Of a stretch of DNA of 64,000 nucleotides, positions 42,683-50,547 are shown in pieces. Under the pieces are notes generated by a model. It searched no databases, was not told the origin of the DNA, and saw only the letters and a program-made list of their open reading frames with translations. Location: NCBI GenBank assembly GCA_035501935.1, contig DATJVC010000004.1, positions 1-64,000 of the forward strand, written 5' to 3'. Position 1 is the stretch's first letter, and each line of letters opens with the position of its first letter. The stretch comes from Gammaproteobacteria bacterium (GTDB lineage Bacteria > Pseudomonadota > Gammaproteobacteria > JAJPIJ01). The translations under genes and the position numbers were made by a program.

Positions 42683-44350
42683 TCAGCCTATTTTTTTCTT
42701 CATCTTGAGATAATTGCCGCATTCCGCCGGGAGGTGGCCATAGACCCAATCATCCATGATGGTCTGAATGAAATGTGTTCCCAGACCCCCGGGCCGCAGA
42801 TCGTCCAGATCACGCGGCTTGATGTTGCTGATATCAACGGGCGCGGCAAAATCCCGCACCTCAAATTCCAACTCACGGCCATTATTGAGGATTTCAAGAA
42901 TAATTTCACCTGAGCAGTCGCCACCGTAGGCATGCTGTATGACATTCATGCAGGCCTCGTTGACGGCCAGCACCAGACTATCGGCCAGCTCCCGGCCACA
43001 GCCGCTGCGGTCCACCGCCTCGCGGACCCGCTCACGCACTTCCCTGAGTTCGACGGGATTGGAACGAAATCTCATTTCCAACAAAGGATTAGACATCGCC
43101 GCCTCCACCCGCCGGTCGACCAGCATCAAGGTAATGTCATCGCGCTGTTTCTGCCCCATATGCCGCACCGAACCCACCAGCTCCTTCAGCCGCGTGCGGG
43201 GCTCAAGTCCGGCATGGCGTTTGATGAGCGCAATCAATCCCGTGGTTTCCAGCGGCCGCCCTTCTTCGTCCAGGGCCTCGGTGACGCCGTCGGTGTACAG
43301 ATAAAGTGAACCACCGTGCAGATCCAGGCGGGTGACCGGGAATTCCGCGCCCGGCAGCACACCCACCGGCGGCCCTTCGGCCTCAATTTCGCCAAACTCG
43401 CCGGCGCGGTTGCGATACAGCACGGGCAGATGGCCGGCATTCACCAGCGTCACGGTGTCATCACGCGGATCCAGAACGCCGACCACCAGCGTCACAAACA
43501 TGCCATGCGAGGCGGTCTCGCAGATCTCGTCATTCACCCTGGCCACCAGCGCGCTCAAATCCGGAATGGTCTTGGCCAGGCAGCGCAGCAGCCCGCCGGT
43601 CTTGGCCATCCACAGGGCCGTGTTCATGCCCTTGCCCGAGACGTCCGCGAGATTGAAATGGATGCGCCCATCCGGCAGGGCGAAATAGTCGTAAAAATCG
43701 CCGGAGACCTCGCGCGCCGGGAAATTGATGGCCACCACCGGCAGGGCACCCTCCGCCACCTTGGGCAGCAGATTGACCTGCACCTCGCGCACCAGTTCCA
43801 GTTCCTTGCGCATGCGCTCCTGCTCGACCAGCGCCTCGGCGATGCGGGCGTTGTGGATCGCCAGCGCCGCCGCGGCGGCCAGTGCAATCAATATATGTTC
43901 ATCCTCGCTGTCAAACAGGCCGTCGCCGCTCTTTTTGTTGATCAGTTCCAGCGCGCCGAGACGCTGGCCGCGCACGGTCAACGGCGCGCACAGGATGGAG
44001 CGGGTGATGAAACCAGTGTCGGCATCCACGGCGGCCATGAAGGCGGCCTCCTTCTGCACGTCGCGCACCATCTGGCAGCGCTGTTCGCGCACCGTCTTGC
44101 CGACGATGCCCTGATCGGCGGCAATGCGCAGCCCCGTGATGTCCACCGGCCCGGCGCACTGCTGGCAGGCCAGCTCCGTTTCCTCCTTCTCGAGCAGAAA
44201 AATGGAGGCCGCCTCGGCGTCCATGTATTCGATGAAGGTGGCAATGGCGTGACGCAGGGTTTCGCGCAGATCCAGCGAGGTGGCAAAATTCTGAATCACC
44301 TCGGCCAGCACTTCCAGCCGCTGCTCCAGTCGTGTGCGCGTCTCCACCAT
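42683..44350 (-). CDS. GAF-SpoIIE (PP2C)-HATPase fusion, partner-switching regulator
   Basis: 555 residues from the ATG at 44350 (AAGGA seven nt upstream). Order: short coiled coil, GAF sensor (about 25-185, LGALELINKKSGD), a RsbU/SpoIIE-type PP2C phosphatase (about 205-415: REVSGDFYDYF, NLADVSGKGMNTAL, RDDITLMLVDR) and a C-terminal GHKL ATPase of the RsbW/SpoIIAB class (about 430-555: LAVNEACMNVIQHAYGG, EVRDFAAPVD, GGLGTHFI). One chain thus holds both the phosphatase and the kinase expected for a STAS protein, which is encoded next. Cytoplasmic. It is the first gene of the lipid-transport/cyclase transcription unit. Confidence 0.92.
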   Translation of the reverse strand: MVETRTRLEQRLEVLAEVIQNFATSLDLRETLRHAIATFIEYMDAEAASIFLLEKEETELACQQCAGPVDITGLRIAADQGIVGKTVREQRCQMVRDVQKEAAFMAAVDADTGFITRSILCAPLTVRGQRLGALELINKKSGDGLFDSEDEHILIALAAAAALAIHNARIAEALVEQERMRKELELVREVQVNLLPKVAEGALPVVAINFPAREVSGDFYDYFALPDGRIHFNLADVSGKGMNTALWMAKTGGLLRCLAKTIPDLSALVARVNDEICETASHGMFVTLVVGVLDPRDDTVTLVNAGHLPVLYRNRAGEFGEIEAEGPPVGVLPGAEFPVTRLDLHGGSLYLYTDGVTEALDEEGRPLETTGLIALIKRHAGLEPRTRLKELVGSVRHMGQKQRDDITLMLVDRRVEAAMSNPLLEMRFRSNPVELREVRERVREAVDRSGCGRELADSLVLAVNEACMNVIQHAYGGDCSGEIILEILNNGRELEFEVRDFAAPVDISNIKPRDLDDLRPGGLGTHFIQTIMDDWVYGHLPAECGNYLKMKKKIG

Positions 44351-44360
44351 CGCCGGGTCC

Positions 44361-45026
44361 TTACGCCGCCTTCCTGGATGAAGCCATGAAGCGCCCTTTA
44401 TCCTTCCAGCCGCATACATCCCGAATCACGCACTCGCCGCAACGCGGCCTGCGCGCCATGCAGACATAGCGTCCGTGCAGGATCAACCAGTGATGCGCAT
44501 CATGCAGGTACTTTGGTGGCACGCGCTTGAGCAGGCCCTGTTCGACCTCCCACACCGTTTTGCCGGGCGCCAGCCCCGTGCGATTGGCGACGCGGAAGAT
44601 GTGTGTGTCCACGGCAATGGTCGGCTGTCCGAAGGCCGTGTTCAGGATCACGTTGGCCGTCTTGCGGCCCACACCCGGCAAATTCTCCAGTGCATCGCGA
44701 TCCGCGGGTACCCGGCCGTCGTGCTCTTCCAGCAGCAGCCTGCAGGTCTTGAGGATGTTCTTCGCTTTGGTGTTGTAGAGACCGATGGTCTTGATATAAC
44801 GCTTCAAACCGCGCTCGCCCAGCGCCAGGATGGCCGCCGGCGTGTTGGCTACGCGGTATAGCTCGCGAGTGGCCTTGTTTACGCTGACATCGGTGGCCTG
44901 TGCCGACAGGATCACGGCAATTAGTAATTCAAACGGGCTCTGGTATTGCAATTCCGTGCGCGGTTCCGGATTGAGGACGCGCAACCGTTCGAACAATGTT
45001 TCACGCTGGGCGGGATTCAAACGCAC
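44361..45026 (-). CDS. nth: Endonuclease III (DNA glycosylase/AP lyase)
   Basis: 221 residues from a GTG at 45026. The helix-hairpin-helix LPGVGRKTANVIL supplies the catalytic Lys, VDTHIFRV the catalytic Asp, and C-x6-C-x2-C-x5-C (CMARRPRCGECVIRDVC) the [4Fe-4S] cluster. It removes oxidised pyrimidines and cuts abasic sites. It sits 3 nt after rsxE, as in the E. coli rsx-nth operon. A stop 10 nt before the SpoIIE gene suggests that gene may also be read from this transcript. A 10-residue extension after the cluster is longer than in E. coli. Confidence 0.98.
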   Translation of the reverse strand: MRLNPAQRETLFERLRVLNPEPRTELQYQSPFELLIAVILSAQATDVSVNKATRELYRVANTPAAILALGERGLKRYIKTIGLYNTKAKNILKTCRLLLEEHDGRVPADRDALENLPGVGRKTANVILNTAFGQPTIAVDTHIFRVANRTGLAPGKTVWEVEQGLLKRVPPKYLHDAHHWLILHGRYVCMARRPRCGECVIRDVCGWKDKGRFMASSRKAA

Positions 45027-45029
45027 GGA

Positions 45030-45686
45030 TTACACCGGGCGTTCAGCAGTTGGCGGTGGGGTCAGCCGGCGATGGAGGGCGAGCACCACCCCCAGCAACA
45101 GCAAGGCGCCGGGCGGCAGGGCGGCGACCGCCAGTCCCTCATCCCCCGGCCACAGGCGCAGCGTGAATTCCGGTGACAACGTTGGTAAAAGTTGGTCGGC
45201 GTCGCGCAGGAGCGTGCCATAGGCCAGCACTTCGCGCGCCGCCGAGAACGGGATCAGAAACATCGCCATGGCCGCGGCAATGCCGGCACCGCTTCGGAGA
45301 CCCGCGACAACGGATTGACGGCCGGCGGATTCGGCGGAATGCGCCATCAGCAGGCAACAACCCGCCATCACCGGCACGTAGATGCCGAGTTGCACGGCCA
45401 TATCGAGGCGGAAGGTTTTCAGCAACAAAGTGACCATGCCCACACCCGTGGCCAGAAATAACGCGTGACAGATCGGGCGCGCCTCCGGCGGGATCAGATA
45501 ACGGGTGCCCGACACCAGTCCGGAGGTCCACAAACTCACCACCATCAACAGCAACGTCAGCGTGATGCCGTCGATCAGCCGTGTTGAAACGGCCAGCAAC
45601 GGACACAATCCCAGCAGCCGGACAAGCAGCGGGTTCTGCCGCCACAATACATCACAGCCATGCATGCAGGGGTTTGGGGATGACAT
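45030..45686 (-). CDS. rsxE: Rnf/Rsx electron transport complex subunit E
   Basis: 218 residues with about six membrane helices. LVRLLGLCPLLAVSTRL carries the conserved cysteine of RnfE, and the second cysteine position is met by MAGCCLLM; with RsxA these are thought to hold a buried [2Fe-2S] cluster. LPPGALLLLGVVLAL near the end is typical. The usual neighbour rsxG is 3.2 kb away, separated by four genes on both strands, so rsxE must have its own promoter or be read from further upstream. nth follows 3 nt later. Confidence 0.95.
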   Translation of the reverse strand: MSSPNPCMHGCDVLWRQNPLLVRLLGLCPLLAVSTRLIDGITLTLLLMVVSLWTSGLVSGTRYLIPPEARPICHALFLATGVGMVTLLLKTFRLDMAVQLGIYVPVMAGCCLLMAHSAESAGRQSVVAGLRSGAGIAAAMAMFLIPFSAAREVLAYGTLLRDADQLLPTLSPEFTLRLWPGDEGLAVAALPPGALLLLGVVLALHRRLTPPPTAERPV

Positions 45687-45772
45687 CGGTCAGGTCGCTC
45701 CGGAGTTGGCATGCCCAAGCATCAGACTGCGGGCCATTATACTATGCGTTTTAAACCAACAGGTTGATGCGA

Positions 45773-46966
45773 ATGGAATACGCGACCCTTTACTTGAAGA
45801 AAAACGAAGATCGCCGGTTGCGCGCCGGCCATGTCTGGGTGTTCAGCAACGAAGTAGACATTGCCCGCAGCCCGCTCACGGTATTCCAGCCCGGCCAACC
45901 CGTCCGCGTTCTGGCCCACAGCGGCCGGCCGCTCGGCACCGGTTACGTCAATCCGCGCTCGCTGATCAGCGTCCGCCTGGTCAGCACAAATCCGGCCGCG
46001 CCCCACTCACCCGCATTGATCCATGAACGCCTGCAATCCGCCCTGCGTTTGCGCGAGAGATTCTACACGGAGCCCTACTACCGCCTGGCCCACGCCGAAA
46101 GCGACGGCCTGCCCGGCCTCATCATTGATCGTTACGGTGAAATCCTGGTGGTGCAGATCAACACCGCCGGCATGGAGGTCATGCGAGCGACAATCATCGA
46201 CAGCCTGCGCGAATTGTTGCAACCCACGGGCATACTGCTGCGCAACGATGGCGCCAGCCGCGCGCTGGAGGGCCTGCCGGGCGAAATCGAAGCCGCTCAC
46301 GGCGAAGTGCCCGCGGTTTTGACCATCATCGAAAACAGCTGCCGGTTCAAGGTTGCCATGCGCGAGGGACAGAAGACCGGTTGGTTTTACGACCACCGCG
46401 CCAACCGCGCGCGGCTGCCCGACTACGTCAAAGGCCGGCGCGTACTGGACGTGTTCAGCTATCTGGGCGGCTGGGGCATACAGGCCGCCGCCGCGGGCGC
46501 CGCGCAGGTGCATTGTGTCGAAGCCTCCGCCACCGCCGCGGAATTCATCCGCGATAACGCCGCCTTGAACAATATCGGTGAAGCGCTCACTGTCGACGTG
46601 GAGGACGCCTTCACGGCGCTGAAAAACCTGCGCGAATCGAACAAGCGATTCGATGTTGTCATTCTCGATCCGCCCGCTTTCGTCAAGCGTAAAAAGGACA
46701 CGGAACAAGGCATGGAGGCGTATCAGCGCCTCAACACGCTGGCCATGCAGGTGTTGAATGAGGACGGGATCGTCATCAGCGCCTCGTGCTCATCGCACGT
46801 CACGGCCGCGGATTTTCGCAACGTAGTGCGGCAGGCGGGGCTCAAGGCGCATTGCACGCTGAGAATACTGGAACAGGGGCATCAGGCCCTCGATCACCCC
46901 ATCCATCCCGCCATCCCCGAGACGGAGTATCTTAAAACCCTGTTTCTGTACGCCTCATCCTCGTGA
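45773..46966 (+). CDS. rlmI: 23S rRNA m5C methyltransferase RlmI-like
   Basis: 397 residues from the ATG at 45773 (AGG nine nt upstream; ATG at 45767 is possible). An N-terminal PUA domain (LRAGHVWVFSNEVDIA) is followed by the RlmI-type EEHEE region and a Rossmann methyltransferase: VLDVFSYLGGWGIQAAAAGA (SAM site), FDVVILDPPAFVKRKK, and SASCSSHV (nucleophilic Cys). It methylates cytosine in 23S rRNA (position 1962 in E. coli). It diverges from rsxE and splits the Rnf locus. A TATACT hexamer at about 45739 may be its -10. Confidence 0.93.
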   Translation: MEYATLYLKKNEDRRLRAGHVWVFSNEVDIARSPLTVFQPGQPVRVLAHSGRPLGTGYVNPRSLISVRLVSTNPAAPHSPALIHERLQSALRLRERFYTEPYYRLAHAESDGLPGLIIDRYGEILVVQINTAGMEVMRATIIDSLRELLQPTGILLRNDGASRALEGLPGEIEAAHGEVPAVLTIIENSCRFKVAMREGQKTGWFYDHRANRARLPDYVKGRRVLDVFSYLGGWGIQAAAAGAAQVHCVEASATAAEFIRDNAALNNIGEALTVDVEDAFTALKNLRESNKRFDVVILDPPAFVKRKKDTEQGMEAYQRLNTLAMQVLNEDGIVISASCSSHVTAADFRNVVRQAGLKAHCTLRILEQGHQALDHPIHPAIPETEYLKTLFLYASSS

Positions 46967-47022
46967 GTTTTACATTCTCAAAAACTCAAGGATGTGGATG
47001 ACGGTCCCGCCGGATTGAGACC

Positions 47023-47592
47023 ATGATTAGAATATCCAGGCTGCTCAGACTGTGCGTTATTGCCGCATTGATACTGCTGCTGTTGTGGATCTATGCGCCG
47101 CCATTCATGGACACCCTGCGCGACAACGCATGCATGCAGCCCGTGGCAAAGAAAAAGTACGTGGAAGCCTTCAAAGGATGTTCCAAACGCGCCCAGGAAG
47201 GCAGCCTGCCGGCCAGATTGATGCTGGGGAAGCTCTACGAAGACGGCCGGGGAACGTTACAGGACTATGCCAAGGCCGAGGAAAACTATCTCGCGGTGGC
47301 AAACGCCAGAGACCAGCTTTATACGGTAGCCGCCTTGAGTCTGGGCGATCTCTACAAACGACCGGATTTTGAAAAGGGCGGCCCCGAAAAATCCGCCTAC
47401 TGGTACCGGCAAGCCGCGGATAACGGAGATAAACAGGCGCAAGTGCAATATGGCGCCATGTTGATACTGGGTCATGGCGTCATAAAAAACATCCCCCTGG
47501 CCAAAACCTATCTTGAGAAGGCCGCCCTGGCCGGAGATGGAAACGCAAAGACCCTGCTGGAGCAACTTAAGAACAAAGAAAAAGCAAAATAA
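47023..47592 (+). CDS. SEL1-repeat protein with N-terminal membrane anchor
   Basis: 189 residues. A hydrophobic N-terminus (about 8-24, LCVIAALILLLLWIYAPP) acts as a signal anchor. Three to four SEL1/TPR-type units follow (ARLMLGKLYEDGRGTLQDYAKAEENYL, AALSLGDLYKRPDFEKGGPEKSAYWYRQAADNGDKQAQVQYGAMLILGHGV). Two cysteines (NACMQ, KGCSK) could form a disulfide. The protein probably scaffolds others at the periplasmic face. Base composition is lower in G+C than in its neighbours. It lies 56 nt after rlmI on the same strand. Confidence 0.85.
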   Translation: MIRISRLLRLCVIAALILLLLWIYAPPFMDTLRDNACMQPVAKKKYVEAFKGCSKRAQEGSLPARLMLGKLYEDGRGTLQDYAKAEENYLAVANARDQLYTVAALSLGDLYKRPDFEKGGPEKSAYWYRQAADNGDKQAQVQYGAMLILGHGVIKNIPLAKTYLEKAALAGDGNAKTLLEQLKNKEKAK

Positions 47593-47610
47593 TAAAAGCC
47601 GGACTCGTTA

Positions 47611-48294
47611 TTAGTGACCGACGGCGCCAAAAACCTTGCGGAGGATGCTGACAGACTGTCCCATGGGGTCTTTGCGAATGGCGCGCTCCTCCTCGCCCAT
47701 CATCAGAAATAATCCATCCAGCGCCTTTTGCGTGACGTAACCCTCAACACTGCTTTGGTCTTTGCTCAGTAATCCCAACTGCGATGCCGAACCGGCGTAG
47801 GTGTTGTATTTCTTTGCAACGTCGAGCTTGTCAGTCGCGGCCTTGACGATGGGCAGGAACTTCTGGGTCAACGGCGCGGTGGTGGTCTTCTTGAAATACT
47901 GCGTCACCGAGTCATCGCCGCCGGTCAGCAGCGCCTTGGCATCCTCCACGCTCATGCCCTTGACGGCATCCAAAAGGATCGGCTTGGCCTCCGGCACTGC
48001 CTGCTCGGCGGCATGGTTCATGGTCGTGATCAGGTCATCCGCCTGCCTGCCCATACCGGCCATCCGCATCCATTTCTCCGCCTTCTTGAGCGGCCCGGGC
48101 AGAGGGATCTTGACCTTGGGATTGCCCAAAAACCCGTTGGGTACGCCGAGCTTGCCGACCGCCGCCGTCACACCCTGGGACAGGGCCTCGCGTATGCCGC
48201 TGTCGGCTTCGCTGCCGGTCAGGTCCGCCACGCCCAGCGCCCAGACCATGGGCGCCAGTAATAGTGCACCACAACATGCAATGAATCCGCGCAT
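47611..48294 (-). CDS. DUF4197 family secreted protein
   Basis: 227 residues with a signal peptide (1-19, VWAL). The body has IREALSQGVTAAVGKLGVPNGFLGNPKVKIPLPGPLKKAEKWMRMAGMGRQADDL and ALLTGGDDSVTQYFKKTT, the recognisable core of DUF4197, an all-helical periplasmic family of unknown role. FLMMGEEERAIRKDP near the end is also typical. It is convergent with the SEL1 gene (19 nt apart) and divergent from the NlpC gene. Nothing in the sequence points to a function. Confidence 0.88.
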   Translation of the reverse strand: MRGFIACCGALLLAPMVWALGVADLTGSEADSGIREALSQGVTAAVGKLGVPNGFLGNPKVKIPLPGPLKKAEKWMRMAGMGRQADDLITTMNHAAEQAVPEAKPILLDAVKGMSVEDAKALLTGGDDSVTQYFKKTTTAPLTQKFLPIVKAATDKLDVAKKYNTYAGSASQLGLLSKDQSSVEGYVTQKALDGLFLMMGEEERAIRKDPMGQSVSILRKVFGAVGH

Positions 48295-48362
48295 CGTTTA
48301 TGCTTTCTTCAAATAATTTGCCGAACCCAGTATAACGCCGTTGCTAGGGGGAATTTGACGTA

Positions 48363-48905
48363 ATGCGGATTGGCGTTCTGGCCCTGGTGGTCATGCTGCT
48401 GTCCGGATGCGCGGGCACGCCGCAGGCGCCGGCGCCAGTGGTCGATCTCAATGCACCGCCCGGGTACGCACCCCATCCCCCCCCACCGCTGCCGGCGCCA
48501 CCCAGCACGCCGCTCGCTGAGTTACTGTCCTACGCCACCAGTCTGCGTGGTGTCAGCTATCATCCGGGCGGGACGTCACCACAACAAGGCTTCGATTGCA
48601 GTGGCTTCGTCCGGCACGTGTATGGCCGCTGGGGTGTATCATTGCCGCACAACGCGGATGAGATGGCGCGCAGCCTGCCGCCCATACTGCCGGCGGATCC
48701 GCGTCCGGGTGATCTGGTGTTCTTCAACACCCTCGGCCGCGCCCATTCGCATGTCGGCATCTATCTGGGAAAGGATGAATTCATCCATGCCCCCAGCAGC
48801 CGCAGCGAAACGGTGATGGTATCCAGCCTCCAGGACAGCTACTGGCGCAAGCGCCTCGATGGGGTGCGCCGCCCCTCAATCGCACCGGCGCAAACCGCGA
48901 AATAA
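48363..48905 (+). CDS. NlpC/P60 lipoprotein (cell-wall endopeptidase)
   Basis: 180 residues. Lipobox VMLLSGC (Cys16) is followed by a Pro-rich linker (30-50), then an NlpC/P60 domain with QGFDCSGFVRHVY (Cys79), RAHSHVGIYLG (His) and FIHAPSS. These enzymes cut the gamma-D-Glu to diaminopimelate bond of stem peptides. As an outer-membrane lipoprotein it resembles Spr/MepS and NlpC. Its stop is two nt before that of rsxG on the other strand; it is one of the four genes that interrupt the Rnf locus. Confidence 0.92.
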   Translation: MRIGVLALVVMLLSGCAGTPQAPAPVVDLNAPPGYAPHPPPPLPAPPSTPLAELLSYATSLRGVSYHPGGTSPQQGFDCSGFVRHVYGRWGVSLPHNADEMARSLPPILPADPRPGDLVFFNTLGRAHSHVGIYLGKDEFIHAPSSRSETVMVSSLQDSYWRKRLDGVRRPSIAPAQTAK

Positions 48906-48907
48906 CC

Positions 48908-49525
48908 TCAACGCGCGGCGGTGATTTCGTCGTGGTGGGCGGCGTACAAAGCCAGTGCCTGATGCAGGGCATTGGTTGTCACGCGCGAGGTGATGGTCGC
49001 ACCGCTCAGCGCGTCAAAATCGCCGCCGTCCTGCTTGACCGACCACCGCTCCGCGGGAGGATTACCCAGCGAGCGCCCACCGAATTGCGACAACCAGCCG
49101 GAATGGCGCGGATCGACGTTGGCGCCCAGTCCCGGCGTTTCATGCTGCTCCAGCACCCGTACGGCGCGCAGCCGCCCGTCCGCCTCCACGCCGATCATCA
49201 GGCGCAGCGGCGCGTTGTAGCCCGGCGTGGTGATGATCGCAAGCGCCGCGCCGATCAGCGCCTTCCCCTTCCTTGCCGGGTAGATCGTCAGTGGCTCGGT
49301 GCCGCCGAAATAATCCGGATCGGTGAATTGCACCGCTTCTTTCAGCACGTCATTGTCATAATCCGGCGGCAATACCTGCCGCAGATCGCGCAGGAGATGC
49401 TGCTCAGCCGCCAGTCCGGCACGCGCGGAGGTGTAATTGTCGACGCTTTTCAATACCGCGCCGGAAAACAAACTCACAATCAATACGGCAAGCGGCGTGC
49501 GCCAGGATCGCAAACGGCCGTTCAC
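48908..49525 (-). CDS. rsxG: Rnf/Rsx electron transport complex subunit G
   Basis: 205 residues: one N-terminal TM helix (about 10-27) and a periplasmic FMN domain. FDALSGATITSRVTTNAL near residue 175 holds the threonine to which FMN is covalently bound. NVDPRHSGWLSQFGGRSL is the family loop before it. It carries electrons between RsxD and the remaining subunits. Its ATG overlaps rsxD by four bases. In E. coli rsxE follows directly; here the NlpC gene converges instead. Confidence 0.95.
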   Translation of the reverse strand: MNGRLRSWRTPLAVLIVSLFSGAVLKSVDNYTSARAGLAAEQHLLRDLRQVLPPDYDNDVLKEAVQFTDPDYFGGTEPLTIYPARKGKALIGAALAIITTPGYNAPLRLMIGVEADGRLRAVRVLEQHETPGLGANVDPRHSGWLSQFGGRSLGNPPAERWSVKQDGGDFDALSGATITSRVTTNALHQALALYAAHHDEITAAR

Positions 49526-50547
49526 GATCGCGCCCCCAGAATGCGCGGCTGGGTATGGCGCTCGATGAATGGCGCGGCGCCGTTCATGATCAGCACCGCA
49601 AAGGCCACCCCGTCGGGATAGTTTCCGAAGGTGCGGATGAGATAGATCAACAGCCCGACGGCTATGCCGAACAGCAACCGGCCGCGCTGCGTGCCGGGCG
49701 CGGACACCGGATCGGTGGCCACGAAAAAGGCGCCCAGCATGGTGGCCCCGCTGAAGAGATGCAGGAGCGGCGGGGCATAACGATCGCCATCCGCCAGATG
49801 AAAAACAGTGGCGATGATAAACAGCGCCGACAGCAGCGCCGCTGGAATTTGCCAGCGGATCACCCCGATCCTAAGCAACCACAATCCACCCACGAATGCA
49901 GCCACGTTGACCCACTGGGCGTTGCGATCTCCGAGCAGGCCGTAGATCGGTTGCGAGCCGATCTCCGACATCATTTTCATGGCGCGCAGCTGCGTGCGCG
50001 TGTATTCCAACACCGTTGCACCGCTATAGCCGTCAACCGGCGATGGTGCGCCACCGACAAACCGGATCAAAGACTCGATCCATCCCGGCGCGGTGTGTCC
50101 GGCGTCGATCGGCGCCCACGCCTTCATCGCCACCGGAAAGCACAGCAATAGAAAAACATACCCGGCCATCGCCGGATTGAAGAGATTGTGGCCGAGGCCG
50201 CCATAGGCGTGTTTTACCAGCGCCAGGGCGAAAACAAGGCCCATCACCGTGAGCCACCATGGCGCCCATGGCGGCATCGCGAGCGCGAAGATCGTGGCGG
50301 TAACTGCCGCGCTGCCGTCGCTCAAATGCGGTTGCAGCGGCAGACCGCGCCAGCGCAACAGCAGCGCTTCGCAGGCATGGGCGACGAGCAGCGCCCACAA
50401 CCACTGGAGAATCACGCCGGGGCCGTAGCAATAAAACATGACAACAAGCATTGGAATAATCGCCATCAACACCTGGCGCATCACCAACGCGACGGAGGCA
50501 GGCTGATGTAAATGCGGTGAACCTGCGCCGCCGGAGGTGGCCGTCAT
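49522..50547 (-). CDS. rsxD: Rnf/Rsx electron transport complex subunit D
   Basis: 341 residues, about nine membrane helices. VDGYSGATVLEYTRTQLRA contains the FMN-attachment threonine (SGAT). HPHLHQPASVALVMRQVLMAIIP at the start and HAYGGLGHNLFNPAMAGYVFLL are typical of RnfD/NqrB proteins. It passes electrons through the membrane, coupled to ion movement. It overlaps rsxC upstream and rsxG downstream by four bases each, so the block is translated as a coupled set. Confidence 0.96.
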   Translation of the reverse strand: MTATSGGAGSPHLHQPASVALVMRQVLMAIIPMLVVMFYCYGPGVILQWLWALLVAHACEALLLRWRGLPLQPHLSDGSAAVTATIFALAMPPWAPWWLTVMGLVFALALVKHAYGGLGHNLFNPAMAGYVFLLLCFPVAMKAWAPIDAGHTAPGWIESLIRFVGGAPSPVDGYSGATVLEYTRTQLRAMKMMSEIGSQPIYGLLGDRNAQWVNVAAFVGGLWLLRIGVIRWQIPAALLSALFIIATVFHLADGDRYAPPLLHLFSGATMLGAFFVATDPVSAPGTQRGRLLFGIAVGLLIYLIRTFGNYPDGVAFAVLIMNGAAPFIERHTQPRILGARS

